Shown here in pieces: positions 10,719 through 20,261 of a stretch of DNA of 22,753 nt. This stretch comes from Pilatotrama ljubarskyi (Eukaryota > Basidiomycota > Agaricomycetes > Polyporales > Polyporaceae). A model generated the notes under the pieces. It was not told where the DNA came from, ran no database searches, and saw only the letters and a program-made list of their open reading frames with translations. Both the position numbers and the translations under genes were made by a program. Within the stretch, counting starts at the first letter, position 1; each line of letters starts with the position of its first letter. The stretch is from positions 5,938-28,690 of the forward strand of contig MU277819.1 in NCBI GenBank assembly GCA_022385805.1. The letters run 5' to 3'.

Positions 10719-10777
10719 CGAGAGCGAGAGCGAGAGCGAGAGCGAGAGCGAGAGCGAGAGCGAGAGCGAGAGCGAGG
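10719..10777. repeat. (GAGAGC)n hexanucleotide repeat
   Basis: About nine perfect copies of the six-base unit AGAGCG are present. All frames stay open (Arg-Glu on plus, Ser-Leu or Ala-Leu on minus), which creates artificial long frames. The perfection suggests recent expansion. Confidence 0.95.
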
Positions 10778-11805
10778 ATCTGTCCGTCCACGCCCTTCGG
10801 CACATCTCCATCGCCTGTGGGCCTTGTCGGGCGAGGTGTCGCAGTACTTGGCGGTGTATCGAGAGGTGATCCAGGATATTCCAGCCCGAATTGGGACAAG
10901 GGCGAAAGCAGAAGAGAGGACGAGGGGGCGGGTGGTGGCCGAGGCAGTTGGGCTACACCGCGGCGGGGCCGTGCGGGGAAGCCACCAGGTGTGCACGCGA
11001 CTGCCACGCCGCCAATGGCCTCGGCGTGCATGTGCAAACAGAAGCGGCTGCGAGGCTACTCCTGTGCTCGTACCTGCCCCAGCGACAGTGTGGACGGTGG
11101 CAGAGACACTCTGCTGCATGGCGTACCGTCAGCTGCCCTTGGCGCCATCGTCGAGGAGATGCTTCGGCACGTCCATCACGCACATGTCTCGAGCCCCGAG
11201 ATGGCCACACTTTGGCATGGGAATCATGAAGGTGGGGGAGCAGGTGCAGGCGTCGTTGAGTGTGGCTGTATGGCCATAACGAGCCATGGATTCAAACTTG
11301 TCGGCATGGTGGATGGGCTCGCTGTGCATAAACGAAGGCAGACGGCTCCTTTGGGCCAGCGAGTGTGAGGTCAAACCGGCTTGACAACGTGACTCTGCAC
11401 GCATCGACGCTGGTTGTGGGCCCAGTCGAGCGCGCCATGCCGCGAGCTAGTTGGGGTATAGTGAGCAGACACTAGACGTACAACAAGCTCTAGCACAGCG
11501 TACCTTCCCCCTCTTGTATGCCACATCGCCATAAACCTAGTCCCCACCGCGCTCCTACCCAACATCGATGTTTCCCGACACATCTCATAGCAAATCGGGT
11601 AGAACCGCTCCGACAAGGGATATCCCAAGGGAGACCAGCTCATGGCCATACAGCCGCCCCGTTACGCCACAGCGATACACCTTTACACAAGTGGCATGCG
11701 ACGGCATGGGATACCCCACCCGAATAGCAGCCCTAGCCATACGGCTCCCGCGTGTTGGGTACGACCAAAGACTTCGAAGGAGCAGAGGATGAGGGTTCCA
11801 TATCT

Positions 11806-11872
11806 GAAGCTGGAGCTTGAACTTGAAGCTGGAGCTTGAACTTGAAGCTGGAGCTTGAACTTGAAGCTTGAA
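11806..11872. repeat. 19-bp minisatellite, about 3.4 copies
   Basis: The unit GAAGCTGGAGCTTGAACTT starts at 11806, 11825 and 11844, with a partial copy at 11863. Each unit holds a near-palindrome (AAGCT-GG-AGCTT). Nineteen is not a multiple of three, so the array is not coding in a fixed frame. Confidence 0.9.
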
Positions 11873-12341
11873 GAGCGAGGAGGAGATGTAGTTGAAGTCT
11901 GTGCAAGTCATCGCCCACGCCTCCCCCAAACGTTACGACCTGAGTCCCGTGATTGTGACATGTGGCGTGCTCTGTCACAAAACAAACAAAAACAAGACAA
12001 CAATGCTCCTGTTCCCTTTTGTCCGACGCAGTCTATGTAGCCACCTACGCCCTACGCACCCTCGACTCAATCCTCGTCTGACTGCCATCATCGCGGTATC
12101 GCACAGCTACATGTCTGGCTATCGCCTAGACTTATATACGCGCAGGGCTCGTGTGGTGGACAAGTCGCGTAAGTTCCCCCATCTATGCCCCACGCATATG
12201 CTGCATACCTCGCGCGGATCCGACCTTGGAACTCGGAGAGTATGCGCTTTGCAGGGAGGTTGCGTCCCCATATTCCTGACGCCACTAACATCCTGAAGAC
12301 TCCTCGCAGGTGGCACGGGAGTCAAGGACGCCCCGCTTGAG

Positions 12342-14151
12342 ATGCCTAAGGGGTTCCGTATGGTACGTGGCCTTATAATGCTCATGCAAGTCTCTCCAGC
12401 TGCCTTGTATCTCAATACCCGTCTTGCAGACGCGCTCAGGCGCCACATTTTCTCCCTGGGCAGGTGACGAGGTCACAGTTGGGCAACCGCTACGCGCACC
12501 CGCTGGCTTTGACCTCCGGCAACGCGTGCGGGATGCTCTCGATGCCGTGCTCATCTCCAATCCCGAGGCAGACGAGGACGACCTGCCTTTGGAAGATGAC
12601 ACTCCGGTCCACGCGCACGCCACACGGTTAATCTCCGAGCAGATCCAAGTGAGAACATACCCCGATACAGAACCTCCCCCTCCTCCTTCAGCCTCCGCAA
12701 CCGGCATATGCTCGCCGCATGTAGCTACAGCCTCCACTCTTCCCTACAATACGTCCCCCCACGCTGCTACCGCATCCAACCAAGAGTACATGTTTGACAG
12801 CTCTGTATCAAAGAAGACTTTCCGACAAAGACAGCTGCAGGGGAGCCTGGAATTGCAAAGCGTCCTTTGAAAGGTGTTGCCGCAAAGCGTCGTGCAGCCG
12901 CCAAAACCCTTTCTGCGCCCATTGTATTCCATGATGCTGCTCAAGCCGCGGCCACCGACTCTGCCTCCATCAACACTGCCGACGCCTATCCTATTCCCAC
13001 CCAGTTCTCCCTCGCAATGGACGAGGTGTCTGTCGCTCAAACCGCGTTCGTTGGGAAACGTCAGAAGCAGCGCCCAGATGACAAGAAGGAGTACACGAAG
13101 GCAGATTTGGTCACGGCGGGCTTCGAGTATATACCTTGGGATGGAAGGTATGTCTTCACCGATTGGTATGCTGCACTTCGCTGACTGGTGTATACAGACA
13201 ATGTCGCCCCATTCTGGATCGTGAAGACCGCGTGTTTGCTGTCCTCGCAGGCCGCCTGCGTACAGCAACATGGGACGGACTCAACGACGAGCTTGTCAGA
13301 ATCTTCGACCTCACTCGTGATGGCTATCACTTCACCAAGAAGCAGCTGGAAAGTCGCCGAGGCGCATTCTCCGTGCTGTCCTGCGGCATCTCCTTTGGTG
13401 GAGGTCAGCAGGTGCGTTGACAGATCGTGAACATGCCTACAATGCGACTCAGCTGGCACACAATCAGACTGTCAAGAACTTGGCTCACAGTGGCCAGGCG
13501 AATTGGAACGTGGTCGCATCCCTGCTGAATCAGAAGGCTGTCCTCAGGGCGGCCAACTTTGGAAACAGTAAGCCAGATTTCCCCGGCCTTCGCCGCCCAT
13601 TGTTGCACTTACTCAGACTTCCCTTCTCAGGCGTTCTGCAGCTTTTTGCCCCTCGCCTCTACAATTACTATGCATCGACGCTACAGGCTGTATGTGACCG
13701 AGATCCTAAGCATCTACGCCGCAACTTCGACGGCAATGTCTTCGCATCAGCCACGTTCAATCTCGGACCCCGCACTGTCTCTTACGTCCATACTGACCAC
13801 CTCAACCTCCCGTGGGGCTGGTGCGCTATCACTGCCGTGGGCGACTTTGATCCCACACTCGGCGGTCACCTGGTCCTTTGGGATCTCAAGATCATCCACG
13901 AGTTTCTGCCCGGTTCCACGGTACTTATCCCCTCCGCTATCCTCCGACACTCCAACACTGGCATCGGCGCGCAAGAACATCGGTACTCGTTCACTCAGTA
14001 CACAGCGGGGGGCGTTTTCCGGTGGGTTGAATGCGGCTTCAAGGCGGCAAAGAATCTCTCTGCGACAGAGAAGCAGGAATACATACATGGAGCAGGCCGG
14101 TGGCGTCGGGGAGTCGACATGTTCAGCTTCTGGTCGGAGTTTTCAGCATAG
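12342..14151 (+). CDS. TET/JBP-type 2OG-Fe(II) dioxygenase, predicted 5-methylcytosine oxidase
   Basis: Six exons fit with matching phases: 12342-12362, 12430-12720, 12801-13147, 13198-13411, 13453-13567 and 13631-14151, giving about 502 residues. The first is a 21-nt exon (MPKGFRM) before TRSGATFSPWAGD; it and the 12721-12800 intron are the least certain. The N-terminal third is basic and disordered. WDGRQCRPILDRE opens the conserved part, followed by SRRGAF..LSCGISFGGGQ, FAPRLYNYY and ATFNLGP. The catalytic double-stranded beta-helix shows H383-x-D385 (VHTDHLN), distal H436 (LRHSNT) and 2-oxoglutarate-binding R447 (HRYSFTQY), then AGGVFRWVE. From family knowledge, these nuclear enzymes oxidise 5-methylcytosine in DNA and occur in basidiomycetes linked to KDZ transposons. 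Its stop lies 200 bp from the stop of a KDZ transposase on the opposite strand. No lesion is seen. Substrate preference is inferred. Confidence 0.9.
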
Positions 14152-14351
14152 CTTACATCGGGTTGTATCATACCTTCAATGAGATGAACTGCTCGTGCAG
14201 GTAGAAAGACTGTGCAGAGGGATAGAGCGATTGGTCCGAGCGAGGCCTTGATTGATCCAACATGTAGACAAGTCACGAGTCATACTGTTCACAGTCACTG
14301 TGCATGCATATACGTAGGGGAGAAGTACTTGGAAATGTGGACTGAGCCGCC

Positions 14352-15203
14352 TCACGTCATGGCAGCCATGATGAGGTTGCGCAAATTACTACGGAACTGA
14401 ACAATCCCGCTTCCCGTCAGTTGGACCACATGATACCCTCTGAGAAGAGCAGCAATGCAGGCGAGAACCCACACACCGCAGTCGTGCCCGTTCTCTTGAA
14501 GAGCACTCTCCTACAGCCTGGAGAGTCAGTTCCGAGATCCACGTGTCGATGCTGGTCTGGACACACCACTAAGGGGTACGCGCCCCATTCGCCTTCAAGG
14601 GCCTCATCAAGAGACGGACACGTGTGGTGGTGCTCGTTCGCCAGCCTGTGCAACTTGTAGATCAAACTGTAAACGGACTACGCCAAGGTGTGAGCCCTGG
14701 GGGCTGAGGGAGAGATGAATACCGCTCACCTGGACGTCTGTTTGCCAAGACACTTGGTCCGCTAGGCTATTGAAGTACGCGATCCGCTTCTTTCGCCAAT
14801 ACACGACGGCAAGGGTCCAATGCATACTTGGCAGTGTACGATGGATGGGCACTATCCAGACTTCCTTTCTCCAGAAAGCGGTCGTGAGCCCGCAATCTCT
14901 CCAGATCGTGTTGTCGTCAATGTGGCTGCAGTGCATCGTGAAAATCCAGGTCGAGAAGATCACCGGTTCACCTCCGTACATCGAGCTTGTCCCGTAATAG
15001 CGTAGCAGGACCTGTGCGCCGCCGTTGATACAGTCGTCGCTGAGCCACGCCGTTGATCGCACAAATCGGTGCATGTCCTGAGCGGGAATGAGGACACGCG
15101 GTAGGTCCTTGGTCGCCGGGATGATCACGGAGACAGAACTGGCAGCGCCTAGCTCATGTTGCGGAATATCAGCGAGGGGAGCCACGTCGACCATATGTCG
15201 CCG
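14352..15203 (-). other. Ulp1/C48-like cysteine protease region of the KDZ protein
   Basis: The last three exons encode a SUMO-protease-like fold. TAWLSDDCINGG matches the WLxDxxIN signature. The catalytic His sits in MHWTLAVV (14822-14820). The usual Asp is Asn in YFNSLAD (14771-14769). The nucleophile Cys is in NGHDCGVWVLACIAALLRG (14480-14478), which becomes visible only when intron 14511-14566 is removed. The chain ends at TGA 14352-14354. The exon 14666-14567 (LIYKLHRLANEHHH) is open in a frame one base off from the preceding exon's exit phase, so this copy probably cannot make an intact protease. Confidence 0.8.
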
Positions 15204-18031
15204 CTGTAATTCCAGACCTTGTGTATCAGTAAGCAATCCGAAGGAGAGTTGACATATGGCCATACCGGATTGAGCTGCATGAGATACAGGGCGCGCTCGA
15301 TGAGCATATCGGAGGACCCCTGATTGGACGGAGCTGAGGGATTCTGCAGAGGTCGTGCAACAGGGCTAGATGCTAGGACGGTTGTGATCGCGTTGAGGGA
15401 GGCAGCTGAGAGTTCGTGATCCTCCTCGTATAACTCCTCCAGAGTGTCGCATGCCAGGAAGACATCGGTGTGGGCTGATTCTTCTGACTCGCCCCGAGCT
15501 CTGAGATCAGCCTCCTCTTGAATAGGGATTTGGATCCATGTGACCGGAGGTGGAGCTTCGAGAACCCCAGACAGCCTCTGTGCCATGAGGCCGGCTTTCC
15601 TGGTACACGCATCAAATCGTATCGGGGAGACCAAAGGGGTTTGCCAGCGAGATTGAAGCAGGAGCAGCATTCCCCTCCTGTGTTGCAGGATGAAATGAAT
15701 GGAAAAGTCTAGGCTGGCCGTCAGAGAGAAGTGCGCAAAATCACGATGGACTTACTCTTCAGCAAGCGCAGTGCGAGTTCCACAGCCGCCAACTCGCGGC
15801 CATACCACCTACAGAGGTTGTCCGCTTCATTTCCTAGACGACGCCGCTTCTCGAGACACCGGTCCTTCATGAGCATTGCCCGAATGCCCTTGCGGATGTT
15901 GTTGTCTTCGAGCCATCTCGGAACAGCCGTGACGGTGGGCGTGGTCCAGACATCGATTAGCAGGCTCGAGTCTTCACGGAGAGCACCGAGTTCTGTAGGG
16001 AGGTGTCGAGGGAGGGGGAACTTCCACTCCGGCTTATACAGGTCTTCCAGAGTGTCGCAATATTTATTGAACTTGCGTATCGCAGTGACCAGGGCGGGAG
16101 TCCGCTTAGCTATTGCTTTGCGGGTCTGTTGGTGCAGCTTGGTACCTGAAGGTAAGGCGGAGGTGTTAGAGTTGCTGCAGTTCAATCTCGAGAACCGAAG
16201 CTCTGTTACTGGTGCAAAGGACGCACCCAGTGGCTGATCTCGTCCACCCGCAGCTCGATCCAGCTTGTCCCATTCGAAGAAGCTCCCGATTGCTCGCTTC
16301 CAGATGTTGATCTTGAGGTCACGTGCCATGAGCAAGGTCCGAACGAACTCCAGCGGCAGATTGCGCAGCTCAGGGAAGTTGTCAACGAGATTGAGGGAGG
16401 CATAGAGCTCTTCGACTTTCTGGAGAGTAGATGCATGCGAGCGTCGCAGACTATTGAGGAACTCGCGCGCTATGGGTGTATCGCTTCCTGCTTCTATCGA
16501 GCTCTCTATAGCGACGAAGTGTTGCTCGATGGCATCTAGCTCCGTCTGTAGGCTCAAGACAGAGTCTAGCTCCTGCTTTAAGCGAGCTGGAGCATCTGTT
16601 GGAAGGTGTGCGTCAGTTCCGATCCTCCTACTAGCAGAAGATCATGAAGCCGGTGATACTACATACGTTGCCTCACTGACAGCTGGGCAGTCCGCTGCAG
16701 CTTCCACTGCTCGCGGAGCTCCTCGACAGTAGCACCACACTCTATAATCTCCTCTTCTGCAGCCGCTGTACGGGCCTCCACGCCGTTCTTCAGACGAGAA
16801 CATATCCAAGATCCGAGCTCTTCGTATGAGGCCTCGTTGATGGATTCCGCATGGCGGTCAAGCAGCCACAGCCGTCGCTCTCTCTGTTATATGACGCTGC
16901 ATCTCAACACCCAGGATGGCTGCAATGATGTGACCGCTTACCCCAGAGGTTCGCGTAACACCGATGAGCTTGCGAAACTTACGACCATACCCTCTCTGTC
17001 CCTTCGCCCTCCGATAAGCCGAGGCCTTTGCGAAGCCTTGGATTATAGACAAGCTGACACGCCCATTGGTGACCGTAGGCATGCATCACGGACGTGGCGA
17101 ATTGTAGCCTCTGCACGATGTCGATGGGGAGGATATCGTACTGTCAAGTGAGCAACGTGTGCAGTGAGCGCGCAGTCACTGTGAATGAGTATGGCTCGTA
17201 TGTAGTAGACTGACCGTTTGCACACTGCGATCAATCACACAGCCAATGTCGTAGAAGGCGGCCACAGTGGCAGCCTGCGGGAGGAACAAGAAGAAGTGCT
17301 CCAGAAGAGCAATGGCGTACTTCTGCTGCTCACCGGGAGTATCGACATTAGCGAGGAACAGAACAACATCATGACGGCACACAAGAGCCATGAGACCCGT
17401 ATCATCAAATTTCTTGCCGTGCGTCTTTTCCTTCTTCTCATCGGCGGCCTCGAAAGACTTCTGACATTCATCGAGTGCGCTTCTCGGAACCTCACTTGAG
17501 TAGCTCCGTGGTGCCTTCTTGCAGGAAGCTGCTATGCGCTCACCTACCGCGTCCACTTGTTCCTTCGATATGAAGTACTTCGGGTCATGATGCCAGGGGT
17601 TATCTCCCGCGGATACGTTGTGGCGCTGACTGAAGGTTGCATCCATGGCAACATGAACGTCGCCTCCGTCTCTGCGGCGGGATCTCAGTACGGAGCCTCG
17701 TCGCATAATAGGAGAGACACTCACATTTTGAACGTGCGGCCGAAGCGGGACCCGCCGAAGCATGCAGGACAATGCTTTTGGAGTACGCGATCGCACTGCC
17801 CTACCACAAGAGGGACAGACTTTACTTTTCTGTCGTCTTCGGCTTGAATCGCGCCTTTTGCTTCGTTAGACTCCAATGTTATGGCACTGGAAGGCGAATG
17901 CTGTCTTCTGTCTTAAGATGGGACGCGGGCACTGTTGCGATGTGACCCAAGTTCGCTGGCACGGGACTCTGTCATAGAATACTCTGTGCACGCATAAGCA
18001 GCGTAGGGTGAGCACATATGGTTGCACTTAC

Positions 18032-18436
18032 TAGCACCATCTCCTACATGTCCTGGAGCCCAAGCCGCCATCCAACCATGTCCGGAATGGTCAGATTGTA
18101 CAGTTCCTGCAGGCGAGCCTCCGAGCGGATCTTCTGTGGATTGATCGTGCGCAGCTCGCATAGGACCATCCCGCCGACCTCCAGCCTGGCCTCTGCTCGC
18201 ACCACGGATGGATCCTCAGCGCGGCTCTCTGTGCTGACCTCCGCGCAGACCCTCCAAGGGACCTCCGCACTGACCTCCGTTCGGGTCTCCTCGGTGACCT
18301 CCGCTCGGACCTTCACGCTGACCATCCGAAGATGCCCCATGCAGCCCTCCGGCGGGACCTCCGTGCGGACCATCGAGGGCACCTGCGCGTTGCCAACTTT
18401 CATGAGAACCTGCAAGCGCGTCTTCGCCGGATATGC
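18032..18436 (-). repeat. 12-bp-period repeat inside the KDZ gene (Gly-rich frame)
   Basis: On the minus strand the unit GCGGAGGTCNNN recurs about every 12 bp from 18370 to 18180. The frame that matches both flanking introns (18437-18497 and 17801-18031) reads Gly-rich: GPHGGPAGGLHG, GGHRGDPNGGQCGGPLEG. It contains one TGA at 18216-18218. A second frame reads VRAEVTEETRTEVSAEV with no stop until 18041, but no good donor follows it. The repeat separates the N-terminal part from the CPACFGG motif and is probably a length-variable linker. Confidence 0.65.
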
Positions 18437-19634
18437 CTAGATTTTCAATCTCACGGTGAGGATTATTCCATAGAATCGCGATGGAACTGGAACAGACCTG
18501 CTGTGGATACCGGAGTATGGAATGAGCTTTGACCGCTGTGCGGGGCGATACCCGACTTGGGGTCGTTGGAATCTAACGCATGAAATGTGTTTTGGACGAG
18601 CTTCAGGCATTCGTCAATTGCTTCTTCGACTACAGCTTCGTGGCGGTGCTGTAGGTGGTCGTACCACTGAATTGCATTGCCCATGCCGCGACGGAAGGGA
18701 TCTCGTACCGGCTCGCCCTTAGGGGCAATCAATATTGCAGACACAACCATCAGGAAGTCGGGCTTACTTGATGATTCAGCAGTGGAAAGCCACGACGCTG
18801 GTAGAACGTTCGCAACGCCGCTGCTAAAGCCGAGACAGCATCGGCAGACCGCTCGAACAGTGCCATGTAGAAATCCAGTAGGTCGATCGAGACAGCTACT
18901 CGGGGTTGTGTTGGGGATGTCGGAAAGAGTCCGTTTCGAACAAGGATATTCGCAATGGGGGTGCACTCGCAGTATACGACTTCAGCAGTTGTCGGATCTA
19001 GGGCCCAACTTATGGTCAGTCACCCCGCCGTAGAGAGGACTCGGAGGGCATAGGACATACAATCATAGTACAGACACATGATGGCACACGACTGAGGCAC
19101 ACATTTTACTCTGGGACACGAATAGGACCAGTTCGGGGACGACCTGGTAGTGCGACCATGCGCCGATCGCATATACCCAAGATATTCCGGTAGGAGGGAT
19201 GGAATCAGGCTCAGCCACGCCACATGCGCGGATATAAGGGCATCAGAGTGATTTCGGGCAGCCCGTTTTGCAGGATCAGGGACTGCGGAGTCGCCGCTAC
19301 CAGTCTCCATGATTGTGTCCTCCCCACAGTCGTCCATCATAACGTCGCAGTTTGTCGGCTCCATGGGCTCCGAAAGAGCCATCTCCGCATTCTCTGGAGT
19401 TTCGTGAGGCTCAACAGCCTCCTCAGCTTCCAGGAGAGCGTGGAGATCTGCGTTCAACTTTTGAGATCGCAACGCAAGCTCCGGACGAGAGACGAAGGCC
19501 CCATCCTTTTGAGGAGCCCGTCGCTTCTCCGGCGTCGCGAAGTGTTTTCCGACGGGTTGCTGGCCCCTTTGCCGAGCCTTTGGAGCAGGGGTCACAGGAG
19601 GTGGAAGAGCAGGAGGATCATGTCGCATGTCCAT

Positions 19635-20261
19635 TGTATGTGATCGTGATACAACTCTAGGGCGATGGCTTGACGTGCAGAGTAATCACTGCGTACGATG
19701 CAGCACCCGAGCGCAAGACCTGAACGGGCGTCTAGAACCATACCAGGACGAGTGCCACATTAGGCAGTCGTCTGCTCTAAGGCTCCAACCTTTTAGTGTA
19801 ATTACTGTATATAAACGATTAGAAGGCTATACACAATACGATTACTTTAGCCGATCCTTATAAATGGTCGTAATCGTTTACTAACCAGTAGTTAACCGGT
19901 GGGCGCTTGTATCATCGACCGGAAAGGGAACTGTACGAGAATTGGTCTCTCTCGACTCTCAAGACCGTTCACCACCATCATGCGCGCGAATGAATCCGTC
20001 TTCGAGCAATCCCTCGCGGAGTTTCGCCTTCTCGTGTGACCTACGCTGCAGCTATAACACTTGAGACTCGCTGTCTCATTTCCAAGTTGGTGCGAATGGG
20101 CCGTGTCTTGGGGCCTTGACGTCAAGCCGTTCAAGACTGCACGGCGGCCATGTTTCAACATCAACAGTCATGGCCTCGATCAGCACAAGACATAAGGTGG
20201 AGAGCATCCGCGTACTCCCGTTCACTGCTGTCACCCTACCAGACCTCCAAATCTGGTGCCC
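19635..20261. promoter_or_regulatory. Head-to-head intergenic region between KDZ and hAT genes
   Basis: The two transposase genes diverge from this 627-bp gap. Positions 19785-19885 are clearly AT-rich in an otherwise GC-rich window. They hold TATATAAA at about 19808 and TATAAA at about 19860, either of which could serve a promoter. I find no coding frame with family similarity here. Element ends may lie in this stretch, but I could not identify target-site duplications. Confidence 0.4.
19812..19880. repeat. 10-bp inverted repeat TAAACGATTA / TAATCGTTTA
   Basis: TAAACGATTA at 19812-19821 is repeated as its exact reverse complement at 19871-19880, 49 bp apart. A third related ACGATTAC lies near 19837. 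It could be a hairpin, a protein-binding site or a remnant of an element terminus; the sequence alone does not decide. Confidence 0.6.

Larger units (their letters stand above)
8334..12341. other. Gene-poor, repeat-rich interval
   Basis: Apart from the doubtful fragment at 8560-8685, about 4 kb holds no frame I can assign. Plus and minus frames at 9865-11370 are long but run through simple repeats, giving only RSRSRS / SLSLSL-like peptides. From 11380 to 12341 I see no domain. A TTATATACGC motif at about 12130 lies some 210 bp upstream of the dioxygenase start and could be its TATA element. I found no terminal inverted repeat here matching the far side of the KDZ gene. Confidence 0.5.
14352..19634 (-). 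pseudogene. KDZ-family transposase with C-terminal Ulp1-like protease region, decayed
   Basis: Thirteen exons (minus): 19634-19061, 18997-18768, 18717-18498, 18436-18032, 17800-17725, 17671-17215, 17140-16942, 16883-16667, 16595-15756, 15708-15266, 15203-14730, 14666-14567 and 14510-14352. The N-terminus is disordered, then WLSLIPSLLPEYL, a Cys-rich CxC-like stretch (SCPRVKCVPQSC, CLYYDC, CECTP), GLFPTSPTQPRVAV and HCPACFGGSRFGRTF. The RNase H-like core shows DVHVAMDATFSQRH (Asp 17643-17641), FYDIGC (Asp 17250-17248), HAYGHQWACQLVYNP and an Glu-rich EGEGTERVW motif (17011-16985). It continues KFRKLIGVTRTSG, LLDRHAESINEASYEELGSW and KLHQQTRKAIAKR, then the protease region. Family knowledge: cut-and-paste transposase of basidiomycete KDZ elements. 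Lesions: TGA at 18216-18218, an extra base near 16979-16984 (exon 199 nt, phases require 198), and a phase clash across intron 14667-14729. Family identity is firm; loss of function is likely but could partly reflect sequencing error. Confidence 0.9.

Noticed and set aside
10550..11119. Long frames with SRSRSR, SLSLSL or ALALAL runs
   Set aside because: Six-base repeats translate without stops in every frame; no flanking conserved sequence. An SR-protein call would be an artefact.
11980..12341. Possible terminal inverted repeat of the KDZ/TET unit
   Set aside because: By eye I found no match between this stretch and the reverse complement of 19635-19900; element ends remain unknown.
15731..16237. 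168-residue plus-strand frame opposite the KDZ C-terminus
   Set aside because: The minus strand carries the recognisable KDZ motifs KLHQQTRKAIAKR and DNLCRWYGRELAAVELALRL.
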